23,824 nucleotides of DNA from Acidisphaera sp035272265 (GTDB taxonomy: Bacteria; Pseudomonadota; Alphaproteobacteria; Acetobacterales; Acetobacteraceae): NCBI GenBank assembly GCA_035272265.1, contig DATEQV010000488.1, forward strand, positions 1 through 23,824. Direction: 5' to 3'. The position numbers and the translations under genes are program-made. Below are positions 6,514 through 13,652 of the stretch, piece after piece (within the stretch, counting starts at the first letter, position 1; every line of letters begins with the position of its first letter). A model generated the notes under the pieces. It ran no database searches, was not told the DNA's origin, and was given only the letters and a program-made list of their open reading frames with translations.

Positions 6514-8193
6514 ATGACCGACGCCCTCGCCGCCATCCAGCGACAGATCATGTGGAACCGGCTCATCGCGGTGGTCGAGGAGCAGGCGCAGACGATGATC
6601 CGCACCGCCTTCTCCACCACCGTGCGCGAAGCCGGCGATCTGTCGGCCGGCATCTTCGACCTGCAAGGGCGGATGATGGCGCAGGCGGTCACCGGCACGC
6701 CGGGACACGTCAACTCGATGGCGGAATCCGTGGGCCACTTCCTGCGCAAGTTCCCGGCCGAGACCATGCAGCCGGGCGACCACTACATCACCAACGACCC
6801 GTGGCTCGGCACCGGCCACCTGCACGACCTCACCGTCGTCACGCCGGCGTTCCACTCGGGGCGCATCGTCGGGCTGTTCGCCAACACCGCGCACGTCATC
6901 GACGTCGGCGGCCTCGGCATGGGGCCCGAGGGGCGCTCGGTGTTCGAGGAAGGCCTCTATATCCCGATCGTCAAATGCTTCGACCGCGGGCGGCCGAACG
7001 ACACCTTCTTCGACTTCCTGCGCGCCGGCTCGCGGCTGCCGGTCGAACTCGAAGGCGATGTCTATTCGCTGTGCGCCTGCAACGACACCGGTGCCAGGCG
7101 GCTCGCGCAGATGATGGCGGAGTTCGGCCTCGCCGACCTCGACGCCCTGGCCGGTCACATCTTCGACGCCTCTCGCAGCGCCACCGAGGCCGCCATCGCG
7201 GCCCTCCCGCCCGGCACCTACGCCGCCGAGATCGGCTCGGACGGCTACGAGGACACGGTGACGCTGCGCGCGGCGATGACGATCCATCGCGACACGATCG
7301 ACGTGGACTTCGCCGGCACCGGCGGCCTGTCGTCGCGCGGCATCAACGTGCCGGCCGCCTACACCCGCGCCTATGCGTGCTTCGGCATCAAGGTCGTCGT
7401 CGCCCCCGACATCCCGAACAACTGGGGCAGCCTGCTGCCGTTCCGCATGGCCATCCCGGACGGCTGCATCCTCAACGCCCCGCGCCCCTACGCCGTCAGC
7501 GTTCGCCACGTGATCGGCCACCTGCTGCCCGACCTGATGATGGGCTGCCTGCACCAGGCGGTGCCCGCGCGGGTCACCGCCGAGGGCGCGGCGTGCCTGT
7601 GGAACCCGCCGCTGCGGGGCGGCGCGTCGGTCAGCGGCCAGTCGCGCGGCAATCGCCCGGTGATCGACGACTTCGAGATCATCACCTTCAACTCCGGCGG
7701 CACCGGCGCGCGGCCCACGCGGGACGGGCTCGACGCGACGGCGTTTCCCTCCGGCGTGCGGACCATGCCGGTGGAGGCGACCGAGAACGTCGCCCCCGTG
7801 GTGTTCTGGCGGAAGGAGCTGCGGCCCGATTCGGGCGGCGCCGGGCGGACCCGGGGCGGCGCCGGTCAGGTCATGGAGATCGCCACCAAGGGCGACCTGG
7901 AATTCGCCTGCAACGCGATTTTCGACCGCGTCGCCCACCCCCCGCGCGGCCGAGATGGCGGCGCCGACGGTGCCGCGGGCGCCGTGCGCCTGAAATCCGG
8001 CGCGACCCTGCGCACCAAGGGCTTCCAGGCGATCCCCGACGGCGACCGGCTGGTCCTGGAACTGCCCGGCGGCGGCGGCATGGGCCCCCCGGCCGAGCGC
8101 GACAAGGCGGCGCTCGCCCGCGACGCGTGCGACGGCCTCGTCAGCCCCCGGGCCGCTCGCGAGGTCTACGGCGTTGAAATCGCTGACTCCTGA
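6514..8193 (+). CDS. Hydantoinase B/oxoprolinase family protein (HyuB-like)
   Basis: A 559-residue cytosolic protein of the HyuB family, the subunit that with HyuA catalyses ATP-dependent opening of hydantoin or 5-oxoproline type rings. Family hallmarks are visible: GDLSAGIFDLQGRMMAQ (41-57), GTPGHVNSM (61-69), PGDHYITNDPWLGTGHLHD (87-105), ANTAHVIDVGG, and the Gly-rich end LPGGGGMGPP. Length fits the family. I chose the ATG at 6514 because AGGG (6504-6507) is 6 bases upstream; the ATG two codons earlier directly abuts it. No hyuA partner is adjacent on either side, so the substrate is open and the protein may work with a HyuA encoded elsewhere. It is separated by 137 bases from pyrH. Confidence 0.9.
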   Translation: MTDALAAIQRQIMWNRLIAVVEEQAQTMIRTAFSTTVREAGDLSAGIFDLQGRMMAQAVTGTPGHVNSMAESVGHFLRKFPAETMQPGDHYITNDPWLGTGHLHDLTVVTPAFHSGRIVGLFANTAHVIDVGGLGMGPEGRSVFEEGLYIPIVKCFDRGRPNDTFFDFLRAGSRLPVELEGDVYSLCACNDTGARRLAQMMAEFGLADLDALAGHIFDASRSATEAAIAALPPGTYAAEIGSDGYEDTVTLRAAMTIHRDTIDVDFAGTGGLSSRGINVPAAYTRAYACFGIKVVVAPDIPNNWGSLLPFRMAIPDGCILNAPRPYAVSVRHVIGHLLPDLMMGCLHQAVPARVTAEGAACLWNPPLRGGASVSGQSRGNRPVIDDFEIITFNSGGTGARPTRDGLDATAFPSGVRTMPVEATENVAPVVFWRKELRPDSGGAGRTRGGAGQVMEIATKGDLEFACNAIFDRVAHPPRGRDGGADGAAGAVRLKSGATLRTKGFQAIPDGDRLVLELPGGGGMGPPAERDKAALARDACDGLVSPRAAREVYGVEIADS

Positions 8194-8263
8194 CCGCGCC
8201 CGACGGCGCGCCGCCGCCGGTGGAGTGCGCCCGGATGCGGGAGCTGTGCTGCTGAAGCGGAAC

Positions 8264-8292
8264 TTGTTGGACTCGCGGCGGGGTCCTAGGTT
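8264..8292 (+). promoter_or_regulatory. Likely promoter of the pyrH operon
   Basis: TTGTTG (8264-8269) and TAGGTT (8287-8292) are spaced by exactly 17 bases in the 137-bp gap before pyrH, preceded by C at both boxes (CTTGTTG, CTAGGTT). This fits a housekeeping sigma-70 promoter of the alphaproteobacterial type and leaves a leader of about 30 bases. A similar pair lies before lpxA. Confidence 0.45.
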
Positions 8293-8330
8293 GCGTCGTC
8301 CCTGAATCGCACCCCAGACCCCGGGTCCAC

Positions 8331-9056
8331 ATGGCGTCCGAGCCTGCCTACAAGCGCGTCCTGCTGAAAGTCTCCGGCGAGGCGCTGATGGGCCGCCGGG
8401 AATACGGGCTCGACAACGAGACCGTCCGCCGGATCGCCGCCGACGTGGCCGCCGTCGTCCAGATGGGCGTGCAGGTCTGCCTGGTGATCGGCGGCGGCAA
8501 CATCTTCCGCGGCGTCTCCGCCGCCGCCGCCGGCATGGACCGCGCGCAAGCCGACTACATGGGGATGCTCGCGACCGTGATGAACGGGCTCGCATTGCAG
8601 AACGCGCTGGAGAAGCTCGGCGTGCCGACCCGGGTGCAGTCGGCGATCCCGATGTCCTCGGTCTGCGAGCCGTATATCCGCAGGCGGGCCGAGCGGCACA
8701 TGGAGAAAGGGCGGGTCGTCGTGTTCGCCGCCGGCACCGGCAACCCGTTCTTCACCACCGATACCGCGGCGGCCCTGCGCGCGGCCGAGATGAACTGCGA
8801 CGTGCTGCTGAAGGGCACCCAGGTGGACGGGGTCTATTCCGCCGACCCGCGGCTGGAGCCGACTGCCGAGCGGTTCGAGACGCTGACCTACCTGGACGTG
8901 CTCTCCCGCGACCTGCAGGTGATGGACGCCGCGGCGATCAGCCTCGCGCGCGAGAACGGGCTGCCCATCGTGGTCTTCAACATCCACGCCCCCGGCGCCT
9001 TCGCGCAGGTGATCCGCGGCGAGGGGCGATTCACCACCATCATCGAACAGCCATAA
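8331..9056 (+). CDS. pyrH: UMP kinase
   Basis: Cytosolic hexameric enzyme phosphorylating UMP to UDP with ATP in pyrimidine nucleotide synthesis. The 241 residues match the family length. Motifs: LLKVSGEAL (11-19) for phosphate binding, GGGNIFRG (54-61), the GTGNPFFTTDTAA segment (135-147) for UMP binding, and CDVLLKGTQVDGVY for ATP. The ATG at 8331 is the only sensible start; its Shine-Dalgarno is weak (CCGGG). It heads the core run and precedes frr by 11 bases, the usual pyrH-frr pairing. The common upstream neighbours rpsB and tsf are not here. Confidence 0.98.
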   Translation: MASEPAYKRVLLKVSGEALMGRREYGLDNETVRRIAADVAAVVQMGVQVCLVIGGGNIFRGVSAAAAGMDRAQADYMGMLATVMNGLALQNALEKLGVPTRVQSAIPMSSVCEPYIRRRAERHMEKGRVVVFAAGTGNPFFTTDTAAALRAAEMNCDVLLKGTQVDGVYSADPRLEPTAERFETLTYLDVLSRDLQVMDAAAISLARENGLPIVVFNIHAPGAFAQVIRGEGRFTTIIEQP

Positions 9057-9067
9057 GGGCCGCAGCC

Positions 9068-9640
9068 ATGGCCGCCCCAGCCGACCTCAACACGCTCAAG
9101 ACCGACCTCACCCGCCGCATGGACGGCGCGCTGGAGACGCTGCGCCGCGAATTCGCCGGCCTGCGGACCGGCCGCGCGAGCCCGGCCCTGCTCGAACCCG
9201 TCAAGGTCGACGCTTACGGCACCGAGATGCCCCTGAGCCAGGTCGGCACGGTCAACGTGCCGGAGCCGCGGATGCTGACGGTGCAGGTGTGGGACCGCTC
9301 GCTGGTCGGCCACGTGGAACGGGCGATCCGCGACGCCGGCCTCGGCCTCAACCCGGCCTCCGACGGCCAGCTCGTGCGGGTGCCGATCCCGATGCTGACC
9401 GAGGAGCGGCGCAACGAGCTCGCCAAGCTCGCGGGCAAGTATGCCGAGGGGGCCAAGGTCGCGGTCCGCGGCGTGCGGCGCGACGGGATGGAGCAGATCA
9501 AGGCCGCCGAGAAGAAGCACGCCATCGGCGAGGACGTCGCGGTGAAGTGGCACGACGAGGTGCAGAAGCTCACCGACGGCTACATCAAGCGGATCGACGA
9601 CAGCCTCGCCGAGAAGGAGCGGGACATCCGCCAGGTCTGA
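9068..9640 (+). CDS. frr: Ribosome recycling factor
   Basis: A 190-residue cytosolic protein that splits the post-termination ribosome together with EF-G. Full length for the family. Recognisable parts are the first helix (LRREFAGLRTGRASPALLEPVKVDAYG), the small domain (MPLSQVGTVNVPEPRMLTVQ), and the last helices with PIPMLTEERRNELAKLAGKYAEG and VRGVRRDGMEQIK. AGGGCCGCAG lies before the ATG. Placed between pyrH and uppS with small gaps, so probably co-transcribed with them. Confidence 0.98.
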   Translation: MAAPADLNTLKTDLTRRMDGALETLRREFAGLRTGRASPALLEPVKVDAYGTEMPLSQVGTVNVPEPRMLTVQVWDRSLVGHVERAIRDAGLGLNPASDGQLVRVPIPMLTEERRNELAKLAGKYAEGAKVAVRGVRRDGMEQIKAAEKKHAIGEDVAVKWHDEVQKLTDGYIKRIDDSLAEKERDIRQV

Positions 9641-9662
9641 GGCGGCCCCAGCACATAAACAG

Positions 9663-10421
9663 ATGTCGATATCAGTTCTTTCCCGTGCGCCCCGTCTGGT
9701 CGAGGCGCCGGCCGACCCGGCCGGTGCGCCCGCGCACGTGGCGATCATCATGGACGGCAACGGCCGCTGGGCGTCGCGCCGCGGCCTGCCGAAGGTCGCC
9801 GGCCATCGCGAGGGGGCCCGCGCGGTGCGCCGGACGATCGAGGCGGCGATCCGCCGGGGCGTCGGCTGGCTGACGCTGTACGCCTTCAGCAGCGAGAACT
9901 GGCGCCGGCCGGACACCGAGGTGCGCGACCTGACCGGCCTGCTGCGTCATTACCTGCGCAGCGAGGTCGACGAGCTGCGGGCCAACGGCGTGCGCCTGCG
10001 CATCATCGGCGACCGCGAGCGCTTCGATGCCGACATCCGTGCCAGCCTCGCCGATGCGGAGCGGGTGACGCAGGACAATGCCAGGCTGAACCTGACCGTC
10101 GCTCTGTCGTATGGCGCGCGGACCGAGCTGGTCGCCGCCGCCCGCGCCGCGGCCGAGGCCGCGCGGGACGGGCTGCTCGACCCGTCGCGGCTGGACGAGC
10201 GCGCCTTCGCCCGCTTCCTGTTCACCGCCGAGATGCCCGATCCCGACCTGATCGTGCGCACCAGCGGCGAGCAGCGGCTGTCGAACTTCCTGCTCTGGCA
10301 GGCCGCCTATGCCGAACTGGTGTTTCAGGACGTGCTGTGGCCCGATTACGGGCAGGCGCAGTTCGACGAGGCGCTGGCCGAATTCGCCCGCCGCGAGCGC
10401 CGGTTCGGCGCCCGGCCCTGA
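9663..10421 (+). CDS. uppS: Isoprenyl transferase (undecaprenyl diphosphate synthase)
   Basis: A 252-residue cis-prenyltransferase that adds isopentenyl diphosphate units to farnesyl diphosphate to make undecaprenyl diphosphate, the lipid carrier for peptidoglycan and other surface glycans. Catalytic block IIMDGNGRWA (28-37) with Asp31, then AFSSENWRRP (74-83), and SGEQRLSNFLLWQAAYAEL (201-219), followed by LWPDYGQAQF. The first 22 residues are a variable N-terminus typical of the group. The ATG at 9663 is 22 bases after frr; the Shine-Dalgarno is poor. Its isoprenoid precursors come from the MEP pathway, to which dxr, two genes on, belongs. Confidence 0.97.
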   Translation: MSISVLSRAPRLVEAPADPAGAPAHVAIIMDGNGRWASRRGLPKVAGHREGARAVRRTIEAAIRRGVGWLTLYAFSSENWRRPDTEVRDLTGLLRHYLRSEVDELRANGVRLRIIGDRERFDADIRASLADAERVTQDNARLNLTVALSYGARTELVAAARAAAEAARDGLLDPSRLDERAFARFLFTAEMPDPDLIVRTSGEQRLSNFLLWQAAYAELVFQDVLWPDYGQAQFDEALAEFARRERRFGARP

Positions 10422-10474
10422 TCCCGGCTGTCGACACGCCGCCGCCACAGCGGTCGGCCCCAGGGCGGTCGGCC

Positions 10475-11149
10475 TTGCGCCGACGCTGGGCCGACCTGCG
10501 GCTGCGCGTGATCTCGGCCGCCGTCATCGTCCCCCCGAGCGTCGCCGCCATCTGGCTCGGCGGCTGGGCGTTCATCGCCCTCATCGCGCTGGCGCTGACG
10601 GTATTAACCATCGAGTGGGCGCTGATGTGCCGGCAGGCCAACCGGCCATTCCTGCCGGTCGCCGGGTTGGCGTGGATGGTGCTGGCGGCCTGCTCGCTGC
10701 TCTGGCTGCGCGCCGATCCCGCCGCCGGACGGGTCAACGTGCTGTTCCTGGCCCTCGTGGTGTGGGCGAGCGACATCGGCGCCTATGCGGCCGGGCGGCT
10801 GTTCGGCGGCCCGCGGCTCGCACCATCGATCTCGCCGGCCAAGACCTGGGCCGGGGCGGGCGGCGGGCTGCTGGCGGCGGTGGCGGTGGGCGCGCTGATC
10901 GGCCTTGCCGCGCAGGGGACGGCGCGGCTGCCGGCGGCCGGCGGGGCGGCGGTGCTGCTGGGGGTCGCCGCGCAGGTCGGCGACCTGACCGAGAGCGGGG
11001 CGAAGCGCCGTCTGGGCGTGAAGGATTCCGGGCGGCTGATCCCTGGCCACGGGGGCCTGCTGGACCGGGTGGACGGGCTGCTGGCGGCGAGCCCGGTCGC
11101 CGCGCTGCTGGCCTTCGGGGCCGGACGCGGGCTAATGCTCTGGTCATGA
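10475..11149 (+). CDS. cdsA: Phosphatidate cytidylyltransferase (start uncertain)
   Basis: Integral membrane enzyme making CDP-diacylglycerol from CTP and phosphatidic acid, the branch point of phospholipid synthesis. The signature near the C-terminus is intact: SGAKRRLGVKDSGRLIPGHG followed by GLLDRVDGL. Hydrophobic segments cover the rest, starting with ISAAVIVPPSVAAIWLGGW. No ATG begins the frame. TTG at 10475 (preceded by AGGGCGG, giving MRRRWADLRLRVISAA and 224 residues) is my choice. GTG at 10508 would cut into the first membrane segment, and GTG at 10337 would overlap uppS by 85 bases. Even with the TTG it is shorter than the E. coli enzyme (285). The stop overlaps dxr (ATGA). Confidence 0.88.
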   Translation: MRRRWADLRLRVISAAVIVPPSVAAIWLGGWAFIALIALALTVLTIEWALMCRQANRPFLPVAGLAWMVLAACSLLWLRADPAAGRVNVLFLALVVWASDIGAYAAGRLFGGPRLAPSISPAKTWAGAGGGLLAAVAVGALIGLAAQGTARLPAAGGAAVLLGVAAQVGDLTESGAKRRLGVKDSGRLIPGHGGLLDRVDGLLAASPVAALLAFGAGRGLMLWS

Positions 11150-12303
11150 AGTCCGTCACCGTTCTGGGCAGCACCGGCAGCGTCGGGACGCAGACCGTCG
11201 ACCTGCTGGCAGCCTCGCCGGAACGCTTCGCGGTGCGCGCGCTGGTCGGCGGCCGCAATGCTACCCTGCTCGCCGAGCAGGCCCGCACTTTGCGCGCCCA
11301 ACACGCCGTCATTTTCGACGCCACGCAGGAGGCCGCCCTGGCCGAGGCGCTGGCGGGCAGCGGCATCACCACCGGCGCGGGGCCCGAGGCGGTGGTGGCC
11401 GCCGCGGCGCTGGAGGCCGACTGGACGATGGCGGCGATCACCGGCGCGGCCGGCCTCGCGCCGACGCTCGCGGCGATCCGAAGGGGTGCGGCGGTGGCGC
11501 TGGCGAACAAGGAGGCGCTGGTCTGCGCCGGTGCGGTGATGCTGAACGCCGTCGCGGCCTCGGGCGCGACCCTCCTGCCTGTCGATTCCGAGCACAACGC
11601 CATCTTCCAGGCGCTGGCGGACGGCAACCGCGACGCGGTCGAGAAGATCGTGCTGACCGCGTCCGGCGGCCCGTTCCGCTCGGCCACGCTGGAGGAGCTG
11701 GCCGCCGCGACGCCGGAGAGCGCGCGCCGCCATCCGGTGTGGTCGATGGGGGCGAAGATCTCCATCGACAGTGCCACGATGATGAATAAGGGCCTGGAGC
11801 TGATCGAAGCGGCACGCCTGTTTGGGCTGCACGAGACGGAAATCGACGTGCTGATCCACCCGCAATCCGTGGTGCACGGGCTGGTCTACTTCCGTGACGG
11901 GTCCGTGCTGGCCCAGCTCGGCTCGCCCGATATGCGCATACCGATCGCCCACACGCTGGCGTGGCCGCAGCGGCTGCCGACCGCCGCGCCGCGCCTCGAT
12001 CTGGCCGAGCGCGGCCGGCTGGACTTCGAAAAGCCCGACGAGCAGCGGTTTCCCGCACTTCGCCTCGCCCGCGATGCCTTGCGTGCCGGGGCGGCCGCGC
12101 CCACCATTCTGAGTGCCGCCAACGAGGTCGCGGTGGATGCCTTCATGGCGCGGCGGATCGGTTTTCTCGATATCGCCGCGACGGTCGCGCGGGTGCTCGA
12201 TGCGCTCGGTGCGCCACCGCTCGCCACTCTGGACGACGTCGTCGCCATCGACGCCGAGGCGCGGCGGCTGGCCGAGACCATGACCGTCGCCCGTGCTGCC
12301 TGA
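11146..12303 (+). CDS. dxr: 1-deoxy-D-xylulose 5-phosphate reductoisomerase
   Basis: A 385-residue cytosolic enzyme converting DXP to 2-C-methyl-D-erythritol 4-phosphate with NADPH, the committed step of the MEP isoprenoid pathway. NADPH-binding GSTGSVG is at residues 8-14. The metal and substrate residues are present: ANKEAL (120-125), PVDSEHNAIFQAL with Asp147 and Glu149, TASGGPF (171-177), and SATMMNKGLELIEA with Asn214, Lys215 and Glu218, equivalent to E. coli Asn227, Lys228 and Glu231. HPQSVVHGL follows. The ATG overlaps the cdsA stop as ATGA, so translation is probably coupled. Shine-Dalgarno within cdsA is weak. Full length for the family. Confidence 0.98.
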   Translation: MKSVTVLGSTGSVGTQTVDLLAASPERFAVRALVGGRNATLLAEQARTLRAQHAVIFDATQEAALAEALAGSGITTGAGPEAVVAAAALEADWTMAAITGAAGLAPTLAAIRRGAAVALANKEALVCAGAVMLNAVAASGATLLPVDSEHNAIFQALADGNRDAVEKIVLTASGGPFRSATLEELAAATPESARRHPVWSMGAKISIDSATMMNKGLELIEAARLFGLHETEIDVLIHPQSVVHGLVYFRDGSVLAQLGSPDMRIPIAHTLAWPQRLPTAAPRLDLAERGRLDFEKPDEQRFPALRLARDALRAGAAAPTILSAANEVAVDAFMARRIGFLDIAATVARVLDALGAPPLATLDDVVAIDAEARRLAETMTVARAA

Positions 12304-12363
12304 GCGCCTTTGCCTGGTTGAGCCGACTGACCGCGCCGCCCGAACGTCGAGGATGACACGACC

Positions 12364-13476
12364 GTGCTGATCCATGCTTTGGCCGACCCGCTCCGCACCG
12401 CCATCGCCTTCGCCGTGGTGCTCGGCGTGCTCGTGTTCGTGCACGAGCTCGGGCACTACCTCGCCGCGCGCTGGCTCGGCGTGCATGTCGAGGTCTTCTC
12501 GATCGGCTTCGGCCGGGCGATCGCGTCCTGGTCGGACCGGCGCGGGACGACGTGGAAACTGGGATGGCTGCCGCTCGGCGGCTTCGTGCGGTTGCACGGC
12601 ATGGAGCGCGAAACCGACCTCACGCCGGAAGGGCGCGCGACCCGTCTGCAGGGCCGTGCGTTCGCCGACAAGCGCGTCGGTGCGCGTGCGGTGGTGATCG
12701 CCGCCGGACCGCTGGCCAACTTCCTGCTCGCGGCACTGCTGTTCACCGTGCTGAACGTCGCCGTCGGCCGCGCGGTGTCGACATCGACGATCGGGCAAGT
12801 GGTGCCCGATTCGGCCGCCGCTTCTGCGGGGCTGCAGGTGGGCGACTCGATCGTGGCACTCGACGGCACGAAGATCGCCAACTTCGAGGACGTCAAGCGC
12901 ATCGTCTCGGCGCGTCCCGGCCAGCCGATCACCATCGACCTGATGCGCAACGGCGCGCCGCTGACGGTGCACGCGACGCCCGGTTCGCAGGTCTCGGACG
13001 GCAAGACGGTCGGCATCCTCGGCATCGTGAACCGCACCGAGTTCAAGCCGGTCGGCGTGCTCGACGGCTTGTATTACGGTGTCGTGCAGACCTGGACGGT
13101 GACGCGGGAAACCGTGGTCGGCGTTTGGCAGATGATCAGCGGCCAGCGCGGCGCCGGCGAACTCGGCGGCGTGATCCGGATCGCGCAGATGTCCGGGCAG
13201 GTGGCGCAGCTCGGGGTGGCCAGCCTGCTGTCGTTCATCGCGGTGCTGTCGATCAATCTGGGGTTGATCAACCTGTTCCCGGTGCCCGTGCTCGATGGCG
13301 GGCATCTGGTGTTCTACGCCGCCGAGGCGGTGCGCGGACGGCCGATCCCGACGCGCGCGCAGGAATACAGCTACCGCGCGGGGCTCGCGGTGATCCTGTC
13401 GCTGGTGGTGTTCTCCGCATGGAACGATCTGGCGCATCTGGGCGTGGTGCGCTGGGTCGCCGGGTTGATCGGCTGA
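12364..13476 (+). CDS. rseP: RIP metalloprotease RseP (site-2 protease)
   Basis: A 370-residue inner-membrane zinc protease that cuts anti-sigma factors and signal-peptide remnants within the membrane. Zinc site HELGH (27-31) lies in the first membrane helix, and the third ligand Asp311 in NLFPVPVLDGGH (303-314) in a later one. A single PDZ domain spans about 140-205 (VVPDSAAASAGLQVGDSIVA); E. coli has two, alphaproteobacteria usually one. GTG at 12364 is preceded by GAGGATG at 8 bases; the ATG inside that site is out of frame. It is 60 bases after dxr and 176 before bamA, the common order in proteobacteria. Confidence 0.96.
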   Translation: MLIHALADPLRTAIAFAVVLGVLVFVHELGHYLAARWLGVHVEVFSIGFGRAIASWSDRRGTTWKLGWLPLGGFVRLHGMERETDLTPEGRATRLQGRAFADKRVGARAVVIAAGPLANFLLAALLFTVLNVAVGRAVSTSTIGQVVPDSAAASAGLQVGDSIVALDGTKIANFEDVKRIVSARPGQPITIDLMRNGAPLTVHATPGSQVSDGKTVGILGIVNRTEFKPVGVLDGLYYGVVQTWTVTRETVVGVWQMISGQRGAGELGGVIRIAQMSGQVAQLGVASLLSFIAVLSINLGLINLFPVPVLDGGHLVFYAAEAVRGRPIPTRAQEYSYRAGLAVILSLVVFSAWNDLAHLGVVRWVAGLIG

Positions 13477-13652
13477 TCCCACCGCCGCGAGGCGACGTGT
13501 CACTGCCGGCCGCGCGGCGTTGCCCTGGTACCGCTTCTGCCGCAGCGTCTGGCGCGGCGTCGGTACGGCGGCTAGTCTCCGCCGCCCGCACGCTTGACTC
13601 GTCGGTTCAGACGGGTTCTTCCGGTATCGGTCGAAGAAGGGGGATCAGGCGT

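Noticed and set aside
8194..8263. GC-rich palindromic sequence (GGCGCGCC) after the hydantoinase gene considered as a terminator
   Set aside because: There is no T run and no stable stem with a proper loop, so termination cannot be supported.
6472..8595. 707-codon minus-strand open frame opposite the hydantoinase gene and pyrH
   Set aside because: No recognisable domain, shadow-type composition, and the plus strand holds two clear families.
10783..13503. 906-codon open frame on the minus strand across cdsA, dxr and rseP
   Set aside because: It is antisense to three genes with intact catalytic motifs and has an Arg/His/Asp-rich composition typical of a shadow frame in high-GC DNA.
12552..13652. 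Upstream open extension of the bamA frame through rseP
   Set aside because: It lies out of frame inside rseP. The signal peptide beginning at the TTG at 13653 sets the real N-terminus.
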